NCBI RefSeq assembly: GCF_001936595.1
Contig: NZ_MLBG01000018.1
Span: 1 to 49,807, forward strand
DNA from: Desulfovibrio sp. DV
GTDB lineage: Bacteria; Desulfobacterota; Desulfovibrionia; Desulfovibrionales; Desulfovibrionaceae
Direction: 5' to 3'
Length of the DNA stretch: 49,807 nucleotides
Part shown: piece after piece, positions 9,658-18,337 of the stretch
How the letters are laid out: the number at the start of each line of letters is the position of its first letter
How positions within the stretch are numbered: position 1 is the first letter of the stretch
Made by a program: the position numbers and the translations under genes
Notes under the pieces: model-generated
Databases searched by the model: none
What the model was told of the DNA's origin: nothing
Seen by the model: the letters and a program-made list of their open reading frames with translations, nothing else

Positions 9658-9763
9658 GGGCAGGCTGGGGAAGGGTTATCCCGCGCCCGGGCGGGGAAAG
9701 CCGGCGCGAAACGGCCGGGGGCTCCCCGGGGTTGCGCAGGGCCGGTCCGGCCGGCTGCCGACG

Positions 9764-10072
9764 CTAGACCAGGACCACGGAGTTTTCGCAGTCGCCAAAC
9801 GGGCTGAAGGCGTATTTGTCCGCCTCGGGGTCGCTGATCCAGATTTCCCCGTCGATCAGGTAGCGGAATTGGTATTCGCGCCCGGTGTCCAGGTCAAGGG
9901 TGGCGGTGAAGGAACCGTCTTTTTGCCGGCGCATGGGGGCGGCATGGATGTCCCAGTCGTTGAATTCTCCGACCAGATGCACGGTGCCGGCACCCTTGGC
10001 TTGTTCCTTGGACAGGGTGAAGGTGACCTTGCAGACGGGTTTGCTTTTGAGCGGCTTTTTTTTCAGCGACAT
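9764..10072 (-). CDS. Isolated CBM48/E-set (AMPK glycogen-binding-like) small protein
   Basis: 102 residues from ATG 10072, which has AAGGAG nine bases upstream. After a Lys-rich N-terminus the whole protein is one early-set domain: VHLVGEFNDWD, then MRRQKDGSFTATLDL, YQFRYLIDGEIWISDPEAD and a final VVLV strand. This is the glycogen/isoamylase N-terminal domain family (CBM48) with its characteristic FNDW turn. No catalytic domain is attached, so it probably binds a polysaccharide or protein partner in the cytoplasm. It lies 141 bases after a receiver gene on the same strand and could share its transcript. Confidence 0.8.
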   Translation of the reverse strand: MSLKKKPLKSKPVCKVTFTLSKEQAKGAGTVHLVGEFNDWDIHAAPMRRQKDGSFTATLDLDTGREYQFRYLIDGEIWISDPEADKYAFSPFGDCENSVVLV

Positions 10073-10213
10073 ATTCTCTCCTTGCGGCACTGGCCGGTCG
10101 TCGTGGGGGAAACCGGCAGATACGCGGCATATTCCGGAGTCATCTTCAGGAGGTATCCCCTCTCTGTGACGTTGTAAAATCTTTTTTGGGAAATTTGCGG
10201 TCTGCCCCGAGCC

Positions 10214-10609
10214 CTACAACACCGCCTCTTTTTTGAGTGTTGCCACCATGGTCGCCAGGTTGAAGGGCTTGGTGAAGTAGCAGGTGACATTGCCCTTGAA
10301 AAAAGAGGTTGCGACATTTTTGACGTCGTCGTGGCAGGTGATCATCACCGCCTTGGCCTCGCTGCCCGGCGCCAGGCCCCGTTCTCGCTCCAGGCTGCGG
10401 ATGGCGGTCAGGGCGGTGTGCCCGTCCATGATCGGCATCTGGATGTCCATGAACACCACGGAAAACGGCTCGCCGGCGTCCAGGGCCCGGGTATAGAGGT
10501 CGAGGCCCTCGCTGCCGTTTTCCGCACACGTGCAGGGAGCGAACTTGGACAGGGTGGCTTCCAGGGTCAGGCGGGAGAGGTGGTCGTCGTCCACGATGAG
10601 AATTTTCAT
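10214..10609 (-). CDS. Single-domain response regulator (CheY-like receiver)
   Basis: 131 residues forming one receiver domain with no output. The acidic pocket is IVDDD (residues 5-9), the phosphoacceptor is Asp55 in FMDIQMP, the switch Thr is Thr91 in MITC, and the conserved Lys is Lys114 in FTKPF. The ATG at 10609 follows AGGGGACC. Such proteins relay phosphate or control motility. The kinase is not adjacent, though several hybrid kinases lie elsewhere in the window. Confidence 0.9.
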   Translation of the reverse strand: MKILIVDDDHLSRLTLEATLSKFAPCTCAENGSEGLDLYTRALDAGEPFSVVFMDIQMPIMDGHTALTAIRSLERERGLAPGSEAKAVMITCHDDVKNVATSFFKGNVTCYFTKPFNLATMVATLKKEAVL

Positions 10610-10821
10610 GCTGGTCCCCTTTGGGCGTGCCCGGCAAACAGGGCATGTCGGTTTCCGTGTTGCCAAAAAAGGATAATCGATGCAAGGCCGCAGCCGGGGG
10701 AATCGACCACCGGGCCGGCCGCGAGACTGGATTTTTTTGGCGGGCGAAACTAGTATGGAAAACGGCCCGGCCATCCCCATCCCCGGGCAGGCCCCGAGCA
10801 ACGTGCAAACGGACGTGGTGT

Positions 10822-10879
10822 ATGCGAGCTTTGCTGTTCAAATTGGCGGTCGCTCCGCTGACATTTTTTTTTCAGCAGT
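10822..10879 (+). other. Probable N-terminal segment of PlsC, out of frame by a T9 tract
   Basis: From ATG 10822 this frame reads MRALLFKLAVAPLTFFF, a hydrophobic start typical of PlsC proteins. It enters the nine-T run at 10864-10872 and then leaves the PlsC frame. With eight T residues it would continue as FFFSSMCWLFARVG, joining the frame that opens at 10880. The ribosome site before 10822 is weak (GGACG). A possible -10 (TAGTAT, 10751-10756) lies upstream in the 212-base divergent spacer. Confidence 0.55.
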
Positions 10880-11536
10880 ATGTGCTGGTTGTTCGCCCGC
10901 GTGGGCCGGGACGGCCTGCTCTCCCACTGGTTTGAATGCCAATGGGCCAAATGCCTGTTGTGGACGGCGGGCGTGCGCATCGAGGCCGACCTGTCGGCGC
11001 TGGACCCCAAGGCCACGTATATTTTCATGGCCAACCACCAGAGCCACATGGACATCCCGATCCTTTTCGCGGCGCTGCCGGGATACAATTTCCGTTTCCT
11101 GGCCAAGGAAAGCCTGTTTGCCATCCCGGTGTTCGGCCCGGCCATGCGCCGCATGGGCCATGTGTCCATCGACCGGGGCAACCGGCGAAAGGCCATGGAG
11201 TCCATCCAGGAAGCGGTCAATCTGGTCGACAGCGGCGTTGGGCTGCTGGTTTTTCCGGAAGGCACGCGGTCCATGGATTATTCCCGGCTTCAGGATTTTA
11301 AAACCGGCGGCATGATCGTGGCGCTCAAGTGCCGGGCCCAGGTGGCCCCGATCATCGTGTCCGGCTCCGGGAACATCCTGGCCAAGCACGGCCGCAAACT
11401 CACCCCCGGTGTGGTGCGGATCCGGGCCTTGCCGCCTTTTGACGCCGCTGCCGCCTATTCGCTCAAACAGCGCGAGACTTTTAAAAACGACCTTTGGGAC
11501 CGCATGGACGCGGCCTACCAGGAGATGCGCTCATGA
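10880..11536 (+). CDS. plsC: 1-acyl-sn-glycerol-3-phosphate acyltransferase
   Basis: PlsC adds the second acyl chain to lysophosphatidate at the inner membrane. The acyltransferase motif NHQSHMD (His-x4-Asp) is near residue 52 and FPEGTRS near residue 124. The intact frame opens at ATG 10880 without any ribosome site: a T-rich run and CAGCAGT precede it, and an in-frame TGA sits at 10859. The natural N-terminus very likely starts at 10822 in another frame and reaches this one by loss of one T in the T9 tract. The TGA overlaps the ATG of the RNase J gene (ATGA), implying coupling. Confidence 0.85.
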   Translation: MCWLFARVGRDGLLSHWFECQWAKCLLWTAGVRIEADLSALDPKATYIFMANHQSHMDIPILFAALPGYNFRFLAKESLFAIPVFGPAMRRMGHVSIDRGNRRKAMESIQEAVNLVDSGVGLLVFPEGTRSMDYSRLQDFKTGGMIVALKCRAQVAPIIVSGSGNILAKHGRKLTPGVVRIRALPPFDAAAAYSLKQRETFKNDLWDRMDAAYQEMRS

Positions 11537-13188
11537 ATTCGTCCCCCGCCGTGACCCTCTATCCCTTGGGCGGCCTCGGCGAAATCGGGCTGAACTGCAT
11601 GGCCCTTGTTTCCGGCGATTCGATGATCGTTGTGGACTGCGGCCTGATGTTTCCCGACGACTCCCTGTTCGGTATCGACGTGGTCATTCCACGTTTTGAT
11701 TTCATTTTGCAAAACCGCGACAAGTTGAAGGGCATTGTCCTCACCCATGGCCATGAGGACCATATCGGCGCCCTGCCCTGGCTCATGCGTTCCTGCGACG
11801 CGCCCCTTTATGGCTCGAAATTCACCCTGGCCCTGGCCGGCAAGAAGCTCGAAGAGCACAGCCTGCGGGAATTCACCCGGTTTGAACCGGTGGCTGCCGG
11901 CGATGTGGTGACCCTGGGCGATTTTCGCGTCACCTTTTTCCCGGTCTGCCATTCCATTGTCCACGGCTTTGGCCTGGGCATCGAGACCCCGGCCGGGCGC
12001 ATCGTCCACACCGGCGATTTCAAGATCGACCGCAATCCCCTTGACGGCCACGCCACCGACCTTGAGGCCATAAAGCGCTTTGCCAAGCCGGGCGTCACCC
12101 TGCTTTTGTCCGACTCCACCAATGCCGAGCGCGAGGGCTTTGCGCTGACCGAGCGCGAAATCAAGGCCGCCCTGGGCGACATCTTCACCGATGCTGCCGG
12201 GCGCATCGTGGTGACGCTTTTTTCCAGCCATATCCAGCGGATGCAGGAAGTCTTCGACCTGGCCCACGCCACCGGGCGCAAGGTGGCGGTCTCGGGCAAG
12301 AGCCTTTTCACCAACATCGAGATCGCCCGGGAACTGGGCCATCTGCGCATCCCGCCCGGCACCGAGGCCAGCCTGGACGAGCTGCCGGGCCTGCCCGACC
12401 ATCAGGTGGTGCTGTTGGTCACCGGCTCCCAGGGCGAGCCGCTCTCGGCCCTGTCGCGTCTGGCCTACGGCGAACACCGGCAGGTGAAAATCCAGAAGGG
12501 CGACACCGTCCTTTTGTCCTCGCGCTTCATTCCCGGCAACATCCGGGCCATAACCCGGCTCATAAACCGCCTCTACAAGCTCGGGGCCGAGGTCCTCTAC
12601 GAGCGCGTCCAGGCCATCCACGCCTCGGGACACGCCCATGCCGAGGAACTGCGGCTCATGCTGCACACGGTTTCGCCCAAGTTTTTCATCCCCATCCACG
12701 GCGAGTACCGCCATCTGGTCAAGCACGCCCGCATCGCGGTGTCCTGCGGCGTGGCCCCGGAACGGGCCCTGGTGATCGAGGACGGCCAGCCCGTGACCTT
12801 CGGCGGCGGGCTTATCCGCATGGAAGACGCCATCCCGGTCGAGCACATCTACGTTGACGGCAAGGGCGTCGGCGACGTGGGGGCCACCGTGCTCAAGGAA
12901 CGCCAGCTTTTGGCCGGCGAGGGCCTGGTCATCGTGGTCCTGGTGGTGGACGAGAAATCCGGCGAACTGACCTTTGGCCCCAACATTCTCTCCAAGGGTT
13001 TTGTTTTCGAGCAGCACTACAGCCACGTGCTGGAAGACGCCAAATGCATCGTGCTCGACATCTATGAAAACGTGCCCCCGGGCCAGTCCGATCTGCTCAA
13101 GGAGCGCATCCGCTCTGCCTTGCGGCGGTTTTTCCGCAAGATTCTCGAACGCGACCCGGTGGTGGTGCCGCTGGTCATCACCCTGTGA
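11533..13188 (+). CDS. rnj: Ribonuclease J
   Basis: 551 residues of the metallo-beta-lactamase/beta-CASP RNase J family, which degrades and processes RNA as a 5' exonuclease and endonuclease. The zinc motif THGHEDHIG is near residue 71 and the next ligands include VCHSIVHGFG and HTGDFKID. The beta-CASP part has FSSHIQRM and TGSQGEPLSAL, followed by SGHAH and PIHGEYRHL. The ATG at 11533 overlaps the plsC stop; the reading frame upstream of it belongs to plsC. The stop is followed within 13 bases by the next gene, so plsC, rnj and the hydrolase probably form one operon. Confidence 0.93.
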   Translation: MNSSPAVTLYPLGGLGEIGLNCMALVSGDSMIVVDCGLMFPDDSLFGIDVVIPRFDFILQNRDKLKGIVLTHGHEDHIGALPWLMRSCDAPLYGSKFTLALAGKKLEEHSLREFTRFEPVAAGDVVTLGDFRVTFFPVCHSIVHGFGLGIETPAGRIVHTGDFKIDRNPLDGHATDLEAIKRFAKPGVTLLLSDSTNAEREGFALTEREIKAALGDIFTDAAGRIVVTLFSSHIQRMQEVFDLAHATGRKVAVSGKSLFTNIEIARELGHLRIPPGTEASLDELPGLPDHQVVLLVTGSQGEPLSALSRLAYGEHRQVKIQKGDTVLLSSRFIPGNIRAITRLINRLYKLGAEVLYERVQAIHASGHAHAEELRLMLHTVSPKFFIPIHGEYRHLVKHARIAVSCGVAPERALVIEDGQPVTFGGGLIRMEDAIPVEHIYVDGKGVGDVGATVLKERQLLAGEGLVIVVLVVDEKSGELTFGPNILSKGFVFEQHYSHVLEDAKCIVLDIYENVPPGQSDLLKERIRSALRRFFRKILERDPVVVPLVITL

Positions 13189-13201
13189 GGGAGAACGCCG
13201 C

Positions 13202-13975
13202 ATGAAGGTGCTTCGGGTGCGTCATGGCGACGCCGCTTTTTACGCCCAGCTTGTAGTCGAGGACAGCGCCGTGGTCTGCCTCGACCGCAGCCTGGGCCTG
13301 ACCGATCCCATCCCGCTGGCCGAGGTGGCCGTGCTGCCGCCGGTGACGCCCTCGAAGGTGGTCTGCGCCGCCGGCAATTTTCGCAGCCGCCTGCGCGAGA
13401 TGGGCCGGGACGCCGTCGACGCCCCCATGCTTTTTTTAAAGCCGCCTTCAGGCGTTGTCGGCTCCGGCCAGCCCATTGTGCTGCCCCGGACTTCGAGCCG
13501 GGTGGAGGCCGAGGGCGAGTTGGCCCTGGTCATCGGCCGCATCTGCCGCAACGTGGCCCTGGCCGATGTGCCCAAATGCCTGTTCGGCTATGCCTGCGCC
13601 AATGACGTCACCGCCGTGGACCTGCGCGCCCACGACGAGACGCTTGGCCGGGCCAAGGGCTATGACACCTTTGCCCCCATCGGCCCATGGATCGAAACCG
13701 ACGTGGAAGACCCCTCGGCCCTGGGCCTGCGGATGCTCGTAAACGGCCGGCTCGTCCAGGAAGGGACCACCCGCGACATGGTGGTTTCGCCCTTTGCCCT
13801 GGTGCAGTTCGTCTCCTCGGTCATGACCTTGCTGCCGGGCGACGTGATCCTGACCGGTTCGCCGGCCGGGCCAAGCCCCATTGCCCCGGGCGACGAGGTG
13901 CGGGTGGAGATCGACGGCGTGGGCGTGCTCATCAATCCTGTCCGGGCCGAGCCCGAAGCCACCCCCCTGCAATAA
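13202..13975 (+). CDS. Fumarylacetoacetate hydrolase-family protein
   Basis: 257 residues. The family signature appears in order: VVCAAGNF near residue 59, FLKPPSGVVG near 80, VEAEGELALVIG around 102-113 (Glu residues that bind the metal), GYACANDVTAVDLR around 130-143, KGYDTFAPIGPW near 152 and GDVILTGSPAG near 217. FAH-fold enzymes hydrolyse or decarboxylate beta-diketo acids using Mg or Ca; the substrate here cannot be read from sequence. GGGAGAACGCC before the ATG at 13202 fits a ribosome site, 13 bases after rnj. Confidence 0.9.
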   Translation: MKVLRVRHGDAAFYAQLVVEDSAVVCLDRSLGLTDPIPLAEVAVLPPVTPSKVVCAAGNFRSRLREMGRDAVDAPMLFLKPPSGVVGSGQPIVLPRTSSRVEAEGELALVIGRICRNVALADVPKCLFGYACANDVTAVDLRAHDETLGRAKGYDTFAPIGPWIETDVEDPSALGLRMLVNGRLVQEGTTRDMVVSPFALVQFVSSVMTLLPGDVILTGSPAGPSPIAPGDEVRVEIDGVGVLINPVRAEPEATPLQ

Positions 13976-14000
13976 GCGGCCGTTTGCCGCTTGCCATTTT
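13974..14000 (+). terminator. Weak hairpin after the FAH-family gene
   Basis: A 7-bp stem AAGCGGC/GCCGCTT (13974-13980, 13986-13992) overlaps the stop codon and is followed by GCCATTTTCC. It may attenuate read-through into rpsB. The spacer to 14116 is probably the rpsB leader; no conserved S2-leader structure was recognised. Confidence 0.35.
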
Positions 14001-14116
14001 CCAAAAAGCGGACTACAAGCCGCTGTTCACCAAACACGCACGCCCTGCCTGTTGATCCTGGGTGCCGGACGGTCCGGTTGCTCGGGCGGGGCGGAGGGAA
14101 AACCCAAGGAGTTTTC

Positions 14117-14917
14117 ATGCCTTACGTTTCCATGAAACAGCTGCTGGAGACCGGTGTCCACTTCGGACACCAGACGCGCCGTTGGAACCCCAAGATGCGC
14201 CCGTTCATTTTCGGGGCCAGAAACGGCATCCATATCATCGATCTGCAGCAGACCGTGAAACTGTACCAGAAAGCCCACGACTTCATTTCCGACGTGGTGG
14301 CCGGCGGCGGCCGCGTGATTTTCGTCGGCACCAAGCGCCAGGCCCAGGAGTCTGTGCGCAAGGAAGCCGACCGCGTCGGCCAGTACGCCGTGACCAACCG
14401 CTGGATGGGCGGCATGCTGACCAATTTCCAGACCATCAAGAAAAGCATCGACCGCATGAAGCTCCTGGAGCGCATGTTCGAAGACGGCACCATCAAGCGT
14501 TTCCCCAAAAAGGAAATCGTCATGATGGGCCGCGAAGTGGCCAAGCTCAATGCCAACCTCGGCGGCATCAAGCACATGGACCGCCTGCCCCAGGCTGCCT
14601 TTATCATCGACCCCAAGCGCGAGGAAATCGCAGTCCAGGAATGCCGCAAGCTCGGTATCCCCATCGTGGCCGTGGTTGACACCAACTGCGATCCCGACGT
14701 CATCGACTACGTGATCCCCGGCAACGACGACGCCATCCGGGCCATCAAGCTGTTTGCCACCAGCATTGCCGAGGCCTGCCTCGAGGGTGCGGCCCAGAAC
14801 AAGGACGTCGACATTGAAGCGGCCATGGACAAGGACGAAAAGCCCGAGTCTGTCGAGCCGGTCGCTGCGGCTACTGAAGCTGCTCCCGAAATCGCTCCCG
14901 AAACCACCGACGAGTAG
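14117..14917 (+). CDS. rpsB: 30S ribosomal protein S2
   Basis: 266 residues starting [19 protein letters not shown], the invariant S2 N-terminus, with the RRWNPKM and RNGIHIIDL segments and [19 protein letters not shown] near the C-terminal third. The ATG at 14117 follows AAGGAG. An acidic Glu/Ala/Pro-rich tail of about 35 residues ends the protein. It is followed after 12 bases by tsf in the universal rpsB-tsf order. Confidence 0.97.
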   Translation: MPYVSMKQLLETGVHFGHQTRRWNPKMRPFIFGARNGIHIIDLQQTVKLYQKAHDFISDVVAGGGRVIFVGTKRQAQESVRKEADRVGQYAVTNRWMGGMLTNFQTIKKSIDRMKLLERMFEDGTIKRFPKKEIVMMGREVAKLNANLGGIKHMDRLPQAAFIIDPKREEIAVQECRKLGIPIVAVVDTNCDPDVIDYVIPGNDDAIRAIKLFATSIAEACLEGAAQNKDVDIEAAMDKDEKPESVEPVAAATEAAPEIAPETTDE

Positions 14918-14929
14918 GAGGATTCCCCC

Positions 14930-15532
14930 ATGTCGGCCATTTCCGCTGCTAGCGTGAAGGCCCTGCGCGACAAGACCGGCGCGGGCATGATGGATTGCAA
15001 AAAGGCCCTTGGCGAGTGCAACTGCGACGAAGAAAAAGCCATCGCCTGGTTGCGCGAGAAGGGACTGTCCAAGGCCCAGAAGCGGGCCGGCCGTGACACC
15101 TCCGAAGGCGTCATCGGCTCCTATATCCACTCCACAGGCAAGCTTGGCGTCATCGTCGAGATCAAGTGCGAGACGGACTTCGTGGCCCGTTCCGAGCGCT
15201 TTGTCGAGTTCGCCAAGAACGTGGCCATGCAGATTGCCGCGGCCAACCCGGTCTGTCTGGCTCCTGAAGACGTTCCGGCTGATTTGCTGGCCAAGGAAAA
15301 AGAGATCTTCAAGCATCAGGCCATGGAAGAGGGCAAGCCCGAAGCCATTGCCGAGAAGATCGTCGAAGGCCGCGTGAAGAAGTTCTACAAGGAAATCTGC
15401 CTGCTCGACCAGCCGTTTATCAAGGACGACAAGGTCACCATCCGTGACCTGTTAAACGACCTGATCGGCGTCCTGGGCGAAAACGTCCAGATCGGGCGGT
15501 ATACCCGCATGGCCCTGGGCGAGAGCGCCTAG
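14930..15532 (+). CDS. tsf: Translation elongation factor Ts
   Basis: EF-Ts is the guanine-nucleotide exchange factor for EF-Tu. The UBA-like N-terminal segment VKALRDKTGAGMMDCKKAL and the signature ETDFVAR (near residue 80) are present. At 200 residues it is shorter than the E. coli protein, a known short form with a reduced core. AGGAGG precedes the ATG. A strong terminator follows the stop. Confidence 0.97.
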   Translation: MSAISAASVKALRDKTGAGMMDCKKALGECNCDEEKAIAWLREKGLSKAQKRAGRDTSEGVIGSYIHSTGKLGVIVEIKCETDFVARSERFVEFAKNVAMQIAAANPVCLAPEDVPADLLAKEKEIFKHQAMEEGKPEAIAEKIVEGRVKKFYKEICLLDQPFIKDDKVTIRDLLNDLIGVLGENVQIGRYTRMALGESA

Positions 15533-15554
15533 GAGACCACGCACCGATTCGTAA

Positions 15555-15579
15555 ACGGGCCGCAAGGCCCGTTTTTTTT
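15555..15579 (+). terminator. Rho-independent terminator after tsf
   Basis: The stem ACGGGCC/GGCCCGT (15555-15561, 15566-15572) with GCAA loop is followed by eight T residues (15572-15579). It separates rpsB-tsf from pyrH-frr-uppS. Confidence 0.92.
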
Positions 15580-15856
15580 GGAGTCGCCTTGTTTGGCGGT
15601 TCTCCTTGCATTCTCGCCCGAGCCGGGCATGATGGCCGGGATCGTCTGCCTGGGCGCAGGCGGTCCCGCCTTCCGGCCGGTCGGGCGCTGGCGTCGCCGG
15701 TCTGTTCCGGGAGGGGGCGGACACGGGTTTGTTGTCGGCTGCCCCCGGGCTGCCCCGCCTCCCCGGAGCGTCAAAAAAACAGTCCGGGAGTGGGCGGTGC
15801 GGCGGGCAAGGCCTGGCAACGGACGGATTTCTCCTCCCATCATCACGAGGTGCCCC
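15580..15856. other. Non-coding spacer between tsf terminator and pyrH
   Basis: About 277 bases, GC-rich, with several short GC palindromes but no convincing promoter, RNA or ORF. In-frame codons upstream of the pyrH ATG exist but have no family similarity. The region presumably carries the pyrH promoter and leader. Confidence 0.4.
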
Positions 15857-16579
15857 ATGTCGAATTTGCGATTTTCCCAGGTTTTGCTTAAGATCAGCGG
15901 CGAAGCGTTGGCCGGTGGTCGGCCCTTTGGCATCGACAACCAGACCATCACCAATTTCTGCCGGGAGATCGTGGACGCCACGGCCCTTGGGGCCAGGATT
16001 TCCCTGGTCATCGGCGGCGGCAATATTTTTCGCGGCGTCTCCGAGCAGGCCGCCGGCATGGACCGGTCTTCGGCCGACTACATGGGGATGCTGGCCACGG
16101 TGTTAAACGCCCTGGCCGTCCAGGAGGGCCTGGAGAAGCAGGGACTGTCCACCCGCGTCATGTCGGCCATCACCATGCGCGAGGTGTGCGAACCCTATAT
16201 CCGCCGCCGCGCCCTGCACCATCTGGACAAGGGACGGGTGGTCATCTGCGCGGCCGGGACCGGCAATCCGTACTTCACCACGGACACGGCCGCAGCGCTT
16301 CGGGCCATGGAGCTCAAAAGCGAGGCCATTCTCAAGGGAACCAAGGTCGACGGCGTGTACGACAAGGACCCGGCCAAGCACGCCGATGCCGTCAAGTTCG
16401 ACGAACTGACCTATATGGACGTGCTGGAAAAACGGCTGCGGGTCATGGACACCACCGCCATCAGCCTGGCCATGGACAACCATATGCCCATCGTGGTCTT
16501 TAACATGTTTACCGCAGGAAACCTGAGCCGGGTGCTCACGGGCGAGCCCGTCGGCACCGTTGTCAGAGGAGGCGAATAA
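15857..16579 (+). CDS. pyrH: Uridylate kinase
   Basis: PyrH phosphorylates UMP to UDP for pyrimidine nucleotide synthesis. The 240 residues show the amino-acid-kinase fold: LLKISGEAL near residue 10, [10 protein letters not shown] near 55, the [12 protein letters not shown] loop near 140 and [10 protein letters not shown] near 168. The ATG at 15857 has ACGAGGTG upstream. The stop lies one base before the frr ATG and holds the frr ribosome site AGAGGAGG, so translation is probably coupled. Confidence 0.96.
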   Translation: MSNLRFSQVLLKISGEALAGGRPFGIDNQTITNFCREIVDATALGARISLVIGGGNIFRGVSEQAAGMDRSSADYMGMLATVLNALAVQEGLEKQGLSTRVMSAITMREVCEPYIRRRALHHLDKGRVVICAAGTGNPYFTTDTAAALRAMELKSEAILKGTKVDGVYDKDPAKHADAVKFDELTYMDVLEKRLRVMDTTAISLAMDNHMPIVVFNMFTAGNLSRVLTGEPVGTVVRGGE

Positions 16580-16580
16580 C

Positions 16581-17135
16581 ATGCAGGCAGTGCTCAAGGA
16601 CGCCGAAGAGCGGATGAAAAAGGTGCTGGCCACCCTGGAGAAGGAATTCTCCCGGCTGCGCACCGGCCGGGCCTCAAGCTCCCTGCTTGATGGCGTGCGG
16701 GTGGACTATTACGGCACCATGACCCAGCTCGACCAGCTGGCCTCGGTGGCCACGCCCGACAGCCGCACCATCACCATCCAGCCCTGGGACAGAAAGGCCT
16801 TTGCCGACATCGAAAAGGCCATCATGAAGTCCGACCTGGGCCTCACCCCGGTCAACGACGGCAAGGTCATCCGCATTTCCATTCCGCCCCTGACCGAAGA
16901 GCGCCGCAAGGATCTGGTCAAGGTGGGCAAGAAGCACACCGAGGAAGCCAAGGTGGCCGTGCGCAACATCCGCCGCGACGCCAACGAGGCCCTCAAGAAA
17001 AAGAAGAACGACAAGAAGATCAACGAAGACGACCAGCACAAGGGCCAGGAAGACGTGCAAAAGCTCACCGACAGCTATATTGTCAAAACCGATGAGGCCT
17101 TTTCCAAGAAGGAAAAGGAAATCATGGAGATCTAG
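16581..17135 (+). CDS. frr: Ribosome recycling factor
   Basis: 184 residues, the normal length. Family segments include [16 protein letters not shown] near residue 27, [16 protein letters not shown] near 73, and the basic [14 protein letters not shown] near 108. The protein splits post-termination ribosomes together with EF-G. AGAGGAGG lies nine bases before the ATG at 16581. Confidence 0.97.
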   Translation: MQAVLKDAEERMKKVLATLEKEFSRLRTGRASSSLLDGVRVDYYGTMTQLDQLASVATPDSRTITIQPWDRKAFADIEKAIMKSDLGLTPVNDGKVIRISIPPLTEERRKDLVKVGKKHTEEAKVAVRNIRRDANEALKKKKNDKKINEDDQHKGQEDVQKLTDSYIVKTDEAFSKKEKEIMEI

Positions 17136-17137
17136 CC

Positions 17138-17857
17138 CTGGACAGCCATAAGCTTCCGCTGCCGCGCCACGTGGCCGTCATCATGGACGGCAACGGGCGC
17201 TGGGCCACCATGCGCGGGCTGCCCCGCAGCGAGGGACACCGGGCCGGCACCGAGTCGGCCCGGGCCATTGTCACCCGTTGCCGGGAACTCGGCATCGGCC
17301 ATCTGACCCTGTACACCTTTTCCAAGGAAAACTGGGGCCGGCCGGCCGACGAGGTGAAGTTCCTGTTTGATCTGCTCGTGCGCTTTCTGACCCGCGAGCT
17401 CGATACCCTGCTCACCCAGTCCATCCGCTTCACGGTGCTCGGCGAGATCGACGACCTGCCCCTGGCCACCCGCAAGGTGCTTGGCCATGTCATCGCCAAG
17501 ACCGCCCATTGCACCGCGATGACGCTCAATCTGGCCCTCAATTATTCCGGACGCGAGGAAATCCTTCGGGCCTGCCGCCGGCTTGCCGCCAAAGGCACGC
17601 CGCCGGACGGCATCACCGAAGAGGCGCTTGCCGCCGAACTCTACACCGCCGGCCAGCCCGATCCCGATCTCATCATCCGCACCAGCGGCGAGATGCGCCT
17701 GTCGGGCTACCTCCTGTGGCAGTCGGCCTACAGCGAGTTCGCCTTCCCGGACACCCTCTGGCCGGATTTTTCCCCGGCCCACCTCGACGCCGTCCTTGGC
17801 GACTACCAAAACCGCACCCGCCGCTTCGGCCTGACCGGCGACCAGCTCCAGACCTAG
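17138..17857 (+). CDS. uppS: Isoprenyl (undecaprenyl) diphosphate synthase
   Basis: The cis-prenyltransferase that makes the C55 lipid carrier for peptidoglycan and surface glycans. The catalytic motif HVAVIMDGNGRWA, TLYTFSKENWGRP, LNYSGREEI and the terminal RTSGEMRLSGYLLWQ..YSEF are all present. The frame has no ATG, GTG or TTG between an upstream TGA (17093) and GTG 17171, but GTG 17171 would remove the conserved residues just before MDGNG. CTG 17138 lies two bases after the frr stop with GGAG eight bases before it, and gives LDSHKLPLPRHVAVIMDG. I therefore propose a CTG start (239 residues), with GTG 17171 as the alternative. Confidence 0.9.
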   Translation: MDSHKLPLPRHVAVIMDGNGRWATMRGLPRSEGHRAGTESARAIVTRCRELGIGHLTLYTFSKENWGRPADEVKFLFDLLVRFLTRELDTLLTQSIRFTVLGEIDDLPLATRKVLGHVIAKTAHCTAMTLNLALNYSGREEILRACRRLAAKGTPPDGITEEALAAELYTAGQPDPDLIIRTSGEMRLSGYLLWQSAYSEFAFPDTLWPDFSPAHLDAVLGDYQNRTRRFGLTGDQLQT

Positions 17858-17909
17858 GGACGTGCCCCCGGCCACCCCCGGCCGGGGCCGGCTTCGGCGG
17901 CAGGCCTGG

Positions 17910-18221
17910 CTAGGGCGCAACCGGCCGGTTTGTTTCCATTCCTTCCGTGAGAAGCACCCGATAGTCACTGCCCAGATGCCGGTGTTTGCAGGCCTCCTGG
18001 TAGGCCGGGCTGTGGTAAAAGGCTTTTGCCTCTTCGGCGCAGGCGAATTCCAGCACGACAACGCCTTGGGCCTCGGCTCCCTCCAGCGTCTGGCAGGGGC
18101 CGTAAATGACGTGCGGCGTGATGTTGTGGCCCTGCATGGCTTCGGGAGCCTGCTGGGTATAGAGGGCGTATTCGGCTTCGTCGCGCATTTTCTCGCGAAT
18201 GAAAATCAGATAGGCAGCCAT
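17910..18221 (-). CDS. DUF1330 family protein
   Basis: 103 residues from ATG 18221, preceded by AAGGAG. MAAYLIFIREKMRDEAEYALY is a typical DUF1330 start, and VIYGPCQTLEGAEAQGVVVLEF and FYHSPAYQEA are the family's ferredoxin-like dimeric barrel segments. Members are small cytoplasmic proteins of uncertain role. It is the last of three minus-strand genes with a short-chain dehydrogenase and an NTF2-like protein, but a 116-base gap precedes it, so it may have its own promoter. Confidence 0.85.
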   Translation of the reverse strand: MAAYLIFIREKMRDEAEYALYTQQAPEAMQGHNITPHVIYGPCQTLEGAEAQGVVVLEFACAEEAKAFYHSPAYQEACKHRHLGSDYRVLLTEGMETNRPVAP

Positions 18222-18337
18222 GTGGGTGCTCCTTGTCGGCTGGGTCGTTGGAGGGGCGGGGTGTGCGCCCGTGCCTGAGGGCACCCGGCAGAACCCCGGG
18301 CCATAGGGGCTTGACGGTTCCCGGCGGGCCTTCCCGG

